Positions 44,698-54,592 of a stretch of 64,000 nt of DNA are shown piece after piece. The notes under the pieces were generated by a model. The model was not told where the DNA came from. It did not search any database and saw only the letters and a list, made by a program, of their open reading frames with translations. Source of the stretch: Eremomyces bilateralis CBS 781.70 (lineage: Eukaryota > Ascomycota > Dothideomycetes > Eremomycetales > Eremomycetaceae); the NCBI RefSeq assembly GCF_010015585.1, contig NW_022985067.1, positions 444,846 through 508,845 of the forward strand, given 5' to 3'. Position 1 is the stretch's first letter. Every line of letters begins with the position of its first letter. The position numbers and the translations under genes are program-made.

Positions 44698-46927
44698 ATG
44701 GCACCCCAACTGCGTGGAATTGGTACGCGCAGTACGCGAACGCGCGTCCGGTTTGAAGGCGAGATTGAGCGCACTGCTCAATTTGCGAGAGAACAAACAG
44801 CTACGAAGAAAAAGAACACAAAGAAGGCGGCCCCAAAGACGGCGAGTCGAAAGAAGAAGCCTAGGTAGCTCCAAAGAAGATATCGGCGAAGGCATCGTCG
44901 TCTAGCATACCCAAGACTGCTAGCAAGACATCACCTCTGGAGCTAGATCCGCAAAGGGACCTTGCAGACGATGAGGAAGAGCTAGGAGAGGAAGAGCAGG
45001 AAAAGGGTACGGTTACTCCGAAACCGAGCCGTAAACGGAGTCGATCTCAAACCGATCAGCTACCGATACTGACACCACCTACGATGACCGGTTCGAAGGC
45101 ATATGATCCTCTAAGAGTATGGAGTAGTCCACTCCTAGAGACCAGTCCAGAAACTCTTGCCTACCGGGAACGACGAGCTGCAAACCGTGACCGTATTTTA
45201 GGCAAGATTGACGAATATAGAAGGCCCATTGAGAAGGACGTACATAGGAACATCATCTCCAAGCCACCTCCTAGAACTAGGAACTCTCCTACGCAGCCAA
45301 CTGCACGGCAACAGCTTTATACCGCCATAGACACGTTTCAGGCCGAGAGGATTCCCGATTACAAGATTCGTATCCAGCTTCGCGTCCATGTTAACGGCAG
45401 GCGTCACTACGATGCCACCCTAGATACAGTGAGGCGTAACAATTTCGAGATCACAGACGTAGAGGACGAGGTACTAGCGAACCTAGGTAGCCCTCTAAAG
45501 GACGAAAACTGGAGATACGAGAAGATTGTTGTTACCGTTCGCGTACCAACTAGCCGGATGACAAACCCCATGCACACGTTTACGGAGTTTGGCGAGGCTA
45601 TTCGGATGAAGTTCCTTTCGATGGCTGATAGCGTGATAAACACGAAGACATCAATTCTTATAGTCGTTACTCCGGTCTTTGAGGTGCGTATCGTATGCGT
45701 GCCGACCTTACAAAGAAGAGAGGTCCGGATCCAAACTCTACGCCTGCCTATGGCGTAACAAGAGGGTCTTCGATCGCGTTGACTTCATCGCCCCCGAAGG
45801 AGACTTCGCGGAATATTAACCCTAAAGAACAATAGAAAGCTCGAATGGAGAACATTGCAAGCGCAGGGGGTCGCTAAGAAACAGCTCACTAACCAATGGC
45901 TCTGCTCCGACCCCAAGTGTGTTAACAGATTGAGCTTTTGCTACGTCGATCCCCACGACGGCCTGCATTATAATATTCCTGCGATGGTTCAGAAGACTTG
46001 GGCAAATCAGATCGTAGCTGGAGATGCTACCGTGGTTAACCCTAGCCCGATGACCTTAAATGCTATTCGAGAACAGGGTCCAATCGCGGCTGGCGCTCGG
46101 CGGACTAAACCGACGTCGGCACAACGCGTACAGAGCAATATGGAGGGGATGATAGGCGGTATAGCCGGCGGGTTAAGGGACTATATGGAGGTGATGATGC
46201 AGCAACAGCTGATGTCGTCGATGGAGAACCGAGCCCGTCGTGAGGAGCGACAAATGGAGAAGGATGAGGAGCGTGATGAGCAGAGACACCTACTCCGGAG
46301 TATAAGTATGCCCATTCCTCCTGGTAGTGTCTATCCGACCGCAATGCCGGGAATACCGCCTGTATTTCCCCATTCAATACCGGTTCCTATGGTTAACCCG
46401 TAAGTCGGCATCCGCTTCCCACCGTCAATATATTAACAAATACTTATAGAACCATTAGCAACCCATATGCGCCGTTCCCTCCCGCAGTACCAATAGATGC
46501 CCCCGTTCCGTCTATAACAGGACTTTCCCCTACCCCTGTCCCTGGTCAAGCGCAACCGCAACTACGTGCTCAACCGCTTGGGTCTCCGGCTCCCATGATG
46601 CCTCCCCCGGCTGCCTATCCTCATGTTGCACCTTCAAGTCCGATCGCAATAGACGAAGAGGATTCGACTTTACTTAATGCTTTCTTCGAATAGATAATCA
46701 CAAAGACAAAGAACCCGGCCAGGGCATTGAAACTTGAGCACATTCGCGACATTATCGATGACCAAGATTGGTCGGTTAACGATGTAAAGGCGATGGCAGA
46801 TCCTTCTTCGTTTATGTATAGGCAGGCGAGAGATATGGGCATTAGCGATGGGATAGCACGCAGTGTGATGGATCAGAGGTCTATCGACCTGGATGCCTTG
46901 TGGCCTTGTGGCCCGTTTGCTCTGTAA
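44698..46927 (+). pseudogene. Decayed multicopy gene of unknown family
   Basis: A long protein is spread over several frames: a basic N-terminus (MAPQLRGIGTRSTRTRVRFE, then Lys/Ala/Pro-rich), an acidic block, MTGSKAYDPLRVWSSPLLET SPETLAYRERRAANRD (45084 on), KIRIQLRVHVNGRRHYDATL DTV, FTEFGEAIRMKFLSMADSVI, QWLCSDPKCVNRLSFCYVDP HDGLHYNIPAM (45855 on), a Met/Gln/Arg/Glu helix, a Pro-rich stretch after an intact intron (46402-46451 approximately), and LKLEHIRDIIDDQDWSVNDV KAM to TAA at 46927. Breaks are a frameshift near 44864, TAG at 45833 and TAG at 46691 (where W would fit FFE-IITK). The W-x-C-x4-C-x5-FC pattern with a later HY may bind zinc. I recognise a repeated fungal protein type but no name. 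A partial inverted copy lies at 53405-53790. Confidence 0.6.
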
Positions 46928-47451
46928 ACACCAGAACAGATAAACGCCTCGCACACCTTAGATAGATTCCTCCTTCATAGCAACAATTCAATGTTTGCCT
47001 CACGATTGGAGATTCCCGACAGTGAGACTCTTACAAAGAGCTATCTACCATGCGTGCGCGATGTTCAAGATTTGGCAGTTGACCTAGTCACGTGACTATC
47101 GTTCAGGAGACAGGCCACAGGCCTGGAACCATAACAGATCTTGCGTATCCAGACCGTGTCATGGGAAAATCAAACGCCATCAAGGGGTATCTCCTCATCA
47201 GCCCTTTGGCTTCTTAGACAAGTCCAGTCCTATAGGCTACTATCTCCTTTTAATTTGGAATTCATGTAAACAAGGTCGAGCGTATTACAGTCTAGGGTAT
47301 TTCCTGGCCAGGCTGACTGGGAAGCGCACCACGTGCCTGCCAGGGATCAATACGCAGACCATAAACGTAAAGTCCTACTCGTGACCTGCCCCACCTAGAG
47401 GTGTCCGGCGGTGTGGGCTGTGCCCCGGCTAGGTGGGGCGGGGGGCACGAG
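46928..47451. other. Repeat-associated intergenic sequence
   Basis: No gene. A 27-base segment at 47135-47161 (cagatcttgcgtatccagac and onward) recurs with one mismatch at 53378-53404, beside the second copy of the unknown gene. The 47330-47455 part contains inverted pieces around cccacctag. Probably debris of repeats. Confidence 0.45.
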
Positions 47452-47636
47452 TATGGGTCTTGTTGACTTTGAATCGGCAAAAGGTTAATTAAAGGGTACT
47501 GCCGTAAAGGGTAATAGTGTAAAGCACCCCAGCGTGACGACCCACTCGGGCCGAACTGTGTATTTTCCCCGGATGCTTTCCCTGGTTTCGGCCACAGGCT
47601 TGCATTTTCGCTGATTCAAAGTCAACAGGACCCATA
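47452..47636. mobile_element. Miniature inverted-repeat element, about 185 bp
   Basis: The ends are inverted copies of each other over about 28 bases with few mismatches: the left reads tatgggtcttgttgactttg then aatc-ggcaaaa, and the right, inverted, reads tatgggtcctgttgactttg then aatcagcgaaaa. The interior (47500-47605) is homologous to one arm of the foldback element at 52945-53163. A TA at each outer end could be the target duplication, suggesting a Tc1/mariner-type origin, but this is not certain. Confidence 0.6.
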
Positions 47637-47663
47637 GGGCTCTGCTGCAGGAGAGGATGGCGG

Positions 47664-48150
47664 TAGGGCTGGACACGAATAAGGATTTTGGCTATTCGTA
47701 TTCGATTTTTCCTCTTGAACGATTATTCGTATTCGACTAAGTTTTGAGACGTTTTATTCGTATTATTCGCGAATATTCGTAAATAATGCCAAGACTTATT
47801 CGGCAAAAGCCGAGCCAATGAATGGATGCCCAGCAGTCGCGACTTTTGTTTACCCGAACACGATCTGGAGGATTTGAGCTCTAAGAGATACAAAGCATAT
47901 CAATAGCGTCGAATTGATCACTCCTGACGATTCAGCAAGCCAAGTGACCCCAGCTCAAAGCTCTCTGTCGACCATCTCTCCGATGCGAGATACATGGAAA
48001 TAGCTTCAGAGATAGACGAATAATTACGAATAATTACGAATAATGCGAATATTATTCGTACGAATATTAGTAAGCGGAAATTAGTAAGCGGAAATTCTAA
48101 ATTTTATTCGTATTCGACTACGAATAGTCGAATATTCGTGTCCAGCCCTA
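47664..48150. mobile_element. Non-autonomous hAT element (487 bp) with 8-bp target duplication
   Basis: The left end starts tagggctggacacgaata and the right end (48133-48150) is its inverted copy with one or two differences after the first 17 bases. The 8-mer gatggcgg directly flanks both ends (47656-47663 and 48151-48158), the target-site size of hAT transposons. The interior has many attcgta subterminal repeats and no coding frame. The termini share 14 of 18 bases with the end of the hAT remnant at 42204-42221. Clean ends suggest recent insertion. Confidence 0.9.
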
Positions 48151-48378
48151 GATGGCGGTATTACTACTTCTAGGCAACGGTTACTTACTAGAAAAGTTGG
48201 TTCCACGTCAGCTGATTTCTACTTCCGTGTAATAAGCGTAACCTTTCAAAATACGAGGCTGACAAGTTGCCTTGACAGACCTACAGACAGAAGAACCTGG
48301 ACGCAAGAGCAAGCGGCCTATGTAACATCCCTCACGTGGTAACGGCGTATTATACAAGGGTAGATACCGTTTATTTAG

Positions 48379-48734
48379 TTATCCGCACCCCTGGTTCGTT
48401 CCGTCGCAAGCTTACTCATCCTCGATTCGAGGACGCTCACCAAGGTGAGCGCCAACCTACTAAACGAGATTACGGTCTAAACGATATCGCTAACAAACTC
48501 AGATTTCGTCGATGTATTCCGCCACCAAGACGTGTATTATATAGGTAAAGGAAGAATTTATAGCATAAGGCTAGCTACTAAATCCAGACTTTAAAGTTTC
48601 AGCCATTTTAAATAATGGGAAGTGTTCAAGTATCGTTTAGACCGCAATCTCGTTTAGTAGGTGGGCGCTCACCTTGGTGAGCGTCCTCGAATCGAGGATG
48701 AGTAAGCTTGTGAACGAACCAGGGGCGCGGATAA
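48379..48734. mobile_element. Miniature element (356 bp) with about 105-bp terminal inverted repeats
   Basis: The left arm starts ttatccgcacccctggttcg and the right arm, inverted, starts ttatccgcgcccctggttcg. They continue matching through aagcttactcatcctcgatt, cgaggacgctcaccaaggtg and ctactaaacgagattrcggt ctaaacgat. A 4-base indel (cgtc) and a few substitutions separate them. The internal 145 bases are non-coding. Long near-identical arms mean it can fold into one hairpin. No convincing target duplication was found, so the superfamily is open (Mutator-like elements have arms of this length). Confidence 0.85.
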
Positions 48735-48936
48735 GTCGGGCTAAGGACATACTGGATTGGTAATCTAGCAAACAACCCTAAATCAAGTTTCAAAGCATTG
48801 GTCCCAGACCAGCAATAGAACCAGCGTTTCTTAAAGCATATCTAGTCAACCCCCTATCCATATCCCTTGAGGTAAACTTAGTCCTTTCGTTCCTTAGCTT
48901 ACAACCAAATCCTTAAGTCCTAGTACCTTGCCCAAT

Positions 48937-50147
48937 ATGCCCCGCATCGCTCCTTACGCTAAGCTATTCAAAGACCCCAAGGGCCCCGGCGATATTCGTC
49001 CCACCGCGGCCAAGATCGTGGAGGATCAGGGCCTCGTTGACAGCCCCGAGTGGAAAGGTAGGTAAGCATGCTCGCCAGCAGAAAAGGGAACTTTTGAAGC
49101 GCTGTGGGGTAACACTGAAGTCCGAAATGCAGAGTCGTTCTCATTACCGGCTGCTCGCCCGGCGGCGGGCTCGGGCCCGAAACTGCCAAGGCGATTCGCC
49201 TCACGGGTGCCGATATCTACATCACAAACCGGGACATCAACAAGGGCAAGCGAGTTGCCGAAGAGCTCTTGGCCGATGGCAAAACAGGCTGGAAGGTAGA
49301 AGTCCTCGAAATGGACCTGAGCTCGCTAGGGAGCATCCGCGCTGCAGCACAGGAGTTCCTCCGCAGGAGTGGAAACAAGCTCAATGTGCTGATCAACAAT
49401 GCCGGTAAGCACCTTGTGTATCGAGGCATCTTTCGTGCACTGCTAATCCGCATCTAGGAGTCATGGCGCCCCCCTACAGCAAGACCGAAGATGGATTTGA
49501 AATTCAGTTCGGCACGAACCATCTTGGTGTGTACTCCCCACTCGTCCTCCAAGCACGCTAAGACGACAGCAACTAACTCTTCTCCAGGCCACTTCTACCT
49601 CTTCCACCAAGTCAAAGACGCTCTCCTCGCCTCCGCGACGCCCACCTTCTGCTCGCGTGTTGTCTCGGTGTCCTCGGCCGCCCATCGCAACACCACCATC
49701 AACTTAGACGATCTGAACTGGGAGAAGCGCAAGTACCTCACCCTCAAGGCCTACGGCCAGTCCAAGCTGGCCAACGTGTACTTCACCAACGAGCTGGACC
49801 GCCAGTTCGAGGCGCAGCACCTCCGCGCCAACAGCCTGCACCCGGGCGGGATCCTGACCCCGCTGGCACGCTACCTGCCGCACGAACGCAGCGAGGGGCT
49901 TAAGGACATCCCCGAGGTCTACCGCTGGCTAATGACGCCGGCGCAAGGCGCCGCCACGAGTACTTGGGCCGCCGTGGCGCGGGAGCTCGAGGACCGCGGC
50001 GGGATGTATCTGGACGAGTGCGCTGAGGCTGTCCAGGTCGTGCCCGAGCCGTACCACCTGCCCGGCTACGGGCCGCAGGCGATTGACCCGCCGACGGAGA
50101 AGAAGTTGTGGGAGGCCAGCAGCGAGCTGGTCGGGATCAAGGAGTAA
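48937..50147 (+). CDS. Short-chain dehydrogenase/reductase (WW-oxidoreductase/retinol-dehydrogenase-like)
   Basis: Four exons (48937..49061, 49133..49404, 49458..49526, 49588..50147) encode 341 residues. The Rossmann motif reads VVLITGCSPGGGLGPETAKA (about 43-62). Then come DLSSLGSIRAAAQEF, LNVLINNAGVMAPPYSKTED GFEIQFGTNHLGHFYLF across two introns, the catalytic Ser in VVSVSSAAHR, and Y-x3-K in LKAYGQSKLANVYF (about Y211). The C-terminal lid has the LHPGGILTPLARYLP block seen in this subgroup. It is an NAD(P)-dependent oxidoreductase; the substrate is unknown. High third-position GC contrasts with the AT-rich repeats around it, which suggests the gene is maintained. All introns are GT-AG with good branch points. 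Confidence 0.88.
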
Positions 50148-50512
50148 GGGCGCCTTTTGGCTCGGCTGTCGAGAGGTCTTGAGGTTTGCCGAGCGACAAG
50201 CTGGAGGGTGGCACTCGCCGGTCGTGTATGTAGTCCACGAAGCCTCGGCCGGATGTGTTCTTGGTGGTTTTGGAAGGTGCTCGTGCGAGACCAAGTTAGC
50301 ACCGCAAAGTAAAAATCAGTCCCACCCAATGGAAGAATTGTCTTTGATACTTTGTCTGCATATGACGGCTGAAGTGAGATTCATTATTTTACCAATGTAG
50401 CAGCGTCGTTGAGGTTGCGCCGTGCGTTACCCGGGTATGTCAGACCCTTAATCGAACAAAACACAACCCCCGCGTCAGGTGATGAACCCCTGTGCTAGGA
50501 ATTAGAGTTGCG

Positions 50513-50895
50513 TTAACTAGGTTTTATCGGTCCAAAGGATTTGTACCTATTATTCAATTGTCCAGTTAATATGGTCTTGAGCCCACTGAAGCCTATCGGC
50601 TTTATTTCGTTCGGAAAGGGGAGGTTTTCGGCGAGCGAGGTGACGGTTAAAGCCGCGGCTTCGAAGCGCGTTTCGAATAAAATATTCAGAGACCTGAAGG
50701 TCTCGAAATGGGCCAGTGGCGAGTTGTAGATAGGATATTGACGCGACTCCTCAGATTGTACGACATATTCGACAATCTCATCCACTTTTTTAGGGGATAA
50801 TCTCGATTTCCGGCCGGTTCTTTTGCCGGGCGTAGGCCCAGCGGCCGAATTAGCTGTCTGGACCTGCAGTTGAGTAATTCCGAGCTGCTCTGCTC
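50513..50895 (-). mobile_element. Tc1/mariner transposase fragment
   Basis: The minus strand reads GRKSRLSPKKVDEIVEYVVQ SEESRQYPI, a helix-turn-helix linker of fungal Tc1 transposases. After a frameshift near 50700 it reads YFIRNALRSRGFNRHLARRK PPLSERNKADRLQWAQDHIN WTIEQ, the conserved block just before the first catalytic Asp. Catalytic residues and both ends are missing, so it is dead. It sits 360 bases downstream of the SDR gene. Confidence 0.65.
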
Positions 50896-51279
50896 TGTTG
50901 ATACGTTAAGCCTAAGCGGCGAAGACAACGATCTCGTTTAAGGTCGCACGGTTTTCCCCGTTATGGAGGAGTTTGAGGCCTATCAAGATCCATTCTTATT
51001 GTATAATTGTAGTATATGGTAGGACTAAGGAGAAATATTATAGAAATCGAAAAGAACCGGAGTAATAGAAAAGATAGCTAACTAGTTAACTGTAAGTAGT
51101 CTAGTCTGAGCACCCCTGCTATTAGTATGAGCGCTAACAACAAATCTGCCAGTAACCGTAGTATGGAATAATGGAACCTTCGATCCGCCAAGCACGCTAT
51201 GCTTTTCCATCCACCAATCTTCAAACGAATCAAAATACAATGAGGCCTGTGCAACTCGCAAGCCTACCAGCTTTACTGT
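50896..51279. other. AT-rich intergenic
   Basis: No gene or clear repeat seen. Confidence 0.35.
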
Positions 51280-52473
51280 TTAGAAGCCGTGCTTTTCGAT
51301 GAAGTGTATCATGTGTCTGTAGGCTTCGGGTGCCTGGTAATGGAAGTTGATACCATGTCCGGTTCCGGGGGCCAACCACCAACTAGATTCTGGTGCGGAA
51401 GCAGGGAAAAAGAGCTTGATGGCATCTTTAGCTTTGTTATTCGGGTACAGGCAGTCGCCATGGCAGTTGGGCAAGTCATTCTGGCCATTCAGGATCTGCA
51501 CGGGTCCCGTAAAGCTGGCAGCCGGCTCCACACCCAGACCGAGATACTCACCCACCGTCACGGTGCCCTTGGTGTCCTCGGCGAGTTGGAGAATAGCGGG
51601 ATCAAAGCCTGGCTGTCGGAAAAAGAAGAACTGGTTTCCCTGGATTGTGGAGGCCGTCAGGTAGCCATTAGAGAGATGGGCGAACTTGCGATCGGCCTGG
51701 GCAGCGATGGTGAGGCCAACGCCGGCAAAGGCAATGGGCGCACCACTTCCGTCAGCGGAGAAGCCCGTCAGGACAATCGCATCCAAGTCCTTGGGGTATG
51801 CGCCGGCGACGCCAATGGTTTGCGCACTGCCCAGAGAGTGGCCGACACCCACCACGTGCTTGAACTTGGTTGTTGCCAAGTTTCCCGCGCGGATGAACTG
51901 GATGAGCTCATGCGCAATGGCGATTTGAATAGGCAACTGGACGATCTGTATGGGATCAGGATGGTCCGACAGCCCAGTGCCGAGACGATCATAGTAGAAG
52001 GTTGTGAAGCCCTTCTCGGCAGCCGCGTCAATGTACGAATATCCCGGCGCAGGATCCCAGTACGTGCCATCGAAACCGGCGCCATGGATGAGGAACTGGA
52101 TCGAGTTGGGGTCGACCTTGCCAGTATATGCAGGTACGCAGAGACGCGAGTAGATGCCAAAAGTAGAAGTGACCTGAACACGAGGGCCAGTGACGTCCTC
52201 GACATATGTCGAGCCAACTTGATCGACTTCCTGTACCATCTCTGTGACGACTGAGTTGTTTGTTGGCTGCTGGACATTGAACTTGATATTCATTGCAGTG
52301 GCTTGGATATTGATCGTTCCAGTGACGCAGATCGCCTTGCCGCCGGCTGATCGCTTAACGACTGGGTTCTTGAAGTGCTTAAAGTAGCTGGCAGGGAGAT
52401 CATGTTGGTAGCTCGGAGCCGCAAGGACCTGTGCGGCCGGCATGAGCGCCGCCAAAAGAGTTGTTGAGCGCAT
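51280..52473 (-). CDS. Secreted alpha/beta hydrolase
   Basis: A single exon of 397 residues. A signal peptide (MRSTTLLAALMPAAQVLAA) directs secretion. The alpha/beta-hydrolase fold is visible: oxyanion/HG region FLIHGAGFDGTYWDP, nucleophile elbow VGVGHSLGSAQT (about S213), acid Asp in ILNGQNDLPNCHGDC (about D334) and catalytic His in GTGHGINFHYQAPEAY (about H374). Cys residues in the N-terminal part and around the acid loop could form disulfides. The start at 52473 is the first ATG; the frame above it begins only with TTG. It is most like fungal secreted AB-hydrolase-1 proteins of unknown substrate. It lies between a dead Tc1 fragment and a foldback element, but the gene itself is whole. Confidence 0.87.
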   Translation of the reverse strand: MRSTTLLAALMPAAQVLAAPSYQHDLPASYFKHFKNPVVKRSAGGKAICVTGTINIQATAMNIKFNVQQPTNNSVVTEMVQEVDQVGSTYVEDVTGPRVQVTSTFGIYSRLCVPAYTGKVDPNSIQFLIHGAGFDGTYWDPAPGYSYIDAAAEKGFTTFYYDRLGTGLSDHPDPIQIVQLPIQIAIAHELIQFIRAGNLATTKFKHVVGVGHSLGSAQTIGVAGAYPKDLDAIVLTGFSADGSGAPIAFAGVGLTIAAQADRKFAHLSNGYLTASTIQGNQFFFFRQPGFDPAILQLAEDTKGTVTVGEYLGLGVEPAASFTGPVQILNGQNDLPNCHGDCLYPNNKAKDAIKLFFPASAPESSWWLAPGTGHGINFHYQAPEAYRHMIHFIEKHGF

Positions 52474-52944
52474 GTCTTCAAAGGTAATTGATAAATTGAC
52501 AGTCAAACGTGTTCACAACTGGCGCTTGATATTTTGTGTCTCATCTTGACTCCCATCCAAAGTCCAGCGAAGCGTCCACCCCTTTATACATCATTTGATC
52601 GACGGAGATGACGATGCTCGGCTTTCCGCAGAACCATAGATCAGTAAGCGACATATTCCGACGGAGAAAACCTCTCTGCATTGCAGGGTCTTTGCAGAAG
52701 GATCCCTGCTTTCTAGTATTGTGTCCAGCAGGCCACGTATCCGCGCGCGGATAAACATTTGAAATTGATCCTAACTAACTTAGCACGCGCCAATCTTAAT
52801 AATTCAGCCTGGGGACGTGGCGGAGAATGCCATACAGGCATTTTGACATTGCAGCTCATAGGCAGACGGAATTGGAATATATTACTCAAACCCGGTCCAA
52901 ACCTTTGAAAACCCTGAGCAAAATACCATTCGTCGGAAATGCAA
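52474..52944. other. Promoter side of the hydrolase gene
   Basis: No gene. The part near 52500-52600 probably holds the hydrolase promoter; further right it merges with repeat sequence. Confidence 0.35.
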
Positions 52945-53163
52945 AGCCGTGGCCGAAATCCAGGAAGGTATTCGGGGAAAATGCGCAGTTCGGTCTGAGT
53001 TGAGTTTTGCGCGCTCGCGTTCTTCGCCCTATTACCCTTTTCGGCAACGCCCTTTAGCCTTGTCGACTCGAGTCGGCAGTATCGAAGAACGCCGGCGCGA
53101 AACCCCCGCTCAGGCCGAACTATGCATTTTCGCCGGATACCTTCCCAGATTTCGGCCACGGCT
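52945..53163. mobile_element. Foldback/palindromic element, about 219 bp
   Basis: The left end (agccgtggccgaaatccagg) is matched inverted by the right end (agccgtggccgaaatctggg when reversed). The match continues inward through the gaaaatgc and agttcggycygag blocks and gcgttcttcg, and closes on a perfect cgactcgagtcg centre at 53064-53075. The left arm carries about 30 extra bases (ccctattacccttttcggca) near the loop. A single-arm relative, including that extra part, is inside the element at 47452-47636. There is no coding capacity. Confidence 0.75.
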
Positions 53164-53377
53164 GTTATGGTCCCAGGCCTGTGGCCTGGGCCCTTGAGTA
53201 TGGCTGACGCCACAGGGATGTGGCTAGTGGATGGCATCAAGGAGATAGTCATGTAGGAGCTGGGTTAAGGAGCTGTGTTAGGATAGCAGAGAGAAGAGTC
53301 GATATCTCGCGTACAGAGGTGCTGGGAGATTTCTTCCTTCTCTCTCTTCAGTTTAGATTAATGGAACTTGGTAATCG

Positions 53378-53790
53378 CAGATCTTGCGCATCCAGACCGT
53401 GTCACGTCCTCTACGTCTGTGATCTCAAAATCGTTACGCCTCACTGTATCCAGGGTGACATCGTAGTGACGCCTGCCGTTAACATGGACGCGAAGCTGGA
53501 TGCGAATCTTGTAATCGGGAATCATCTCGGCCTGAAACGTGTCTATGGCGGTATAAAGCTGTTGCCGTGTAGTTGGCTACGTAGGAGAGTTCCTGGTTCC
53601 AGGAGGTGGCTTATAGATGATGTTCCCATGTACGTCCTTCTCAATGGGCCTTCCATATTCGTCAATCTCGCCTAAAATACGGTCACGGTTTGTAGCTCGT
53701 CGTTCCCGGTAGGCAAGAGTTTCTGGACTGGTCTCTAGGAGTGGACTACTCCATATTCTTAGAGGATCATGCGCCTTCGAACTGGTCATC
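53378..53790 (-). pseudogene. Inverted partial copy of the multicopy unknown gene
   Basis: On the minus strand 53790 to 53405 repeats the 45075-45460 part of the gene at 44698: MTSSKAHDPLRIWSSPLLET SPETLAYRERRATNRDRILG and onward to RIQLRVHVNGRRHY and FEITDVED, with a single break after RNSPT where TAG or a frame change interrupts. Differences from the other copy are mostly transitions. It is cut off abruptly at 53404, where a 27-base sequence shared with 47135-47161 begins. Upstream (53790-53964) the sequence is unrelated to the first copy. It is a truncated duplicate, not functional. Confidence 0.7.
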
Positions 53791-53959
53791 GTAGGTGGCG
53801 TCCGTATCTGATGCGAATACGAAGTCGTCAGTCAATAGAGGTCTTCTGCACGGTCTTGGCAACCACAGCTTTTCCAAAAAGCGAGCTTTTTTGGCTGTGC
53901 TAGTATATTTAACCCCGTCTAGAATCAGCGTATATAGATTAGCGTATGCGTAATTTTGG

Positions 53960-53993
53960 CCCACCTCGCTGCAATACTACGTAGCGAGGTGGG
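53960..53993. repeat. Short perfect hairpin
   Basis: cccacctcgct at 53960-53970 is exactly inverted at 53983-53993, with a 12-base loop. A related cccacctag string is present near 47390. It could be a terminator-like fold or a piece of a repeat. Confidence 0.5.
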
Positions 53994-54592
53994 TCATCCC
54001 CATATTATTCTGGCGAGCATAACCAAAAATATGCTAGCCGGCATATCAATGTGCCTACGTCGGATGTAGTTTGCCACGTTTGCTTACCATATATGACTTC
54101 TCACGCCAAGACATGAGTGAGGCTTGGCCCATCATGACTCATGTCGACACAACGTGTTGCAAGATGCCCCTGTTGGTTTCTACTGCCACGCAACATTAAT
54201 TTCGCTGCCCATTACACATAGACTAAGCCTAATTAGGACTCCTCAGTCCTTTCCTATGAGCTGTGTACATATTTAGAGACGCGACGCCTTTTTAAAATCG
54301 GCCTCACCAGGAGATTTGCAACAATGGTTCATATAAATGAAAATCGAGCGACTTGGGCGTCTGTTCCAGTGTCCGTTCAAAGACCGTGCCGCATCGAAAA
54401 CAAAGCCAAATCAGCCAGCCTCCTCCCACTGGCTGTTGTGGCCCATAAACCTTACCAGGGTCTAACCTAAGAGATCCAATTCAGTCAGATCAGTGACCGC
54501 CCCGTATCTCATCCCCCATTTGAATATAATCCCAACAATTTCGTACATAAACCAGCTGCTGGCCACATCATAGCCATCCGCAAAGTGAAAAC
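53994..54592. other. Intergenic upstream of the small secreted protein
   Basis: 600 bases without a gene. It should include the promoter of the gene at 54593. No repeat recognised. Confidence 0.4.

Noticed and set aside
51289-52254. A 321-codon + strand open frame
   Set aside because: Antisense to the alpha/beta hydrolase, which has full catalytic motifs.
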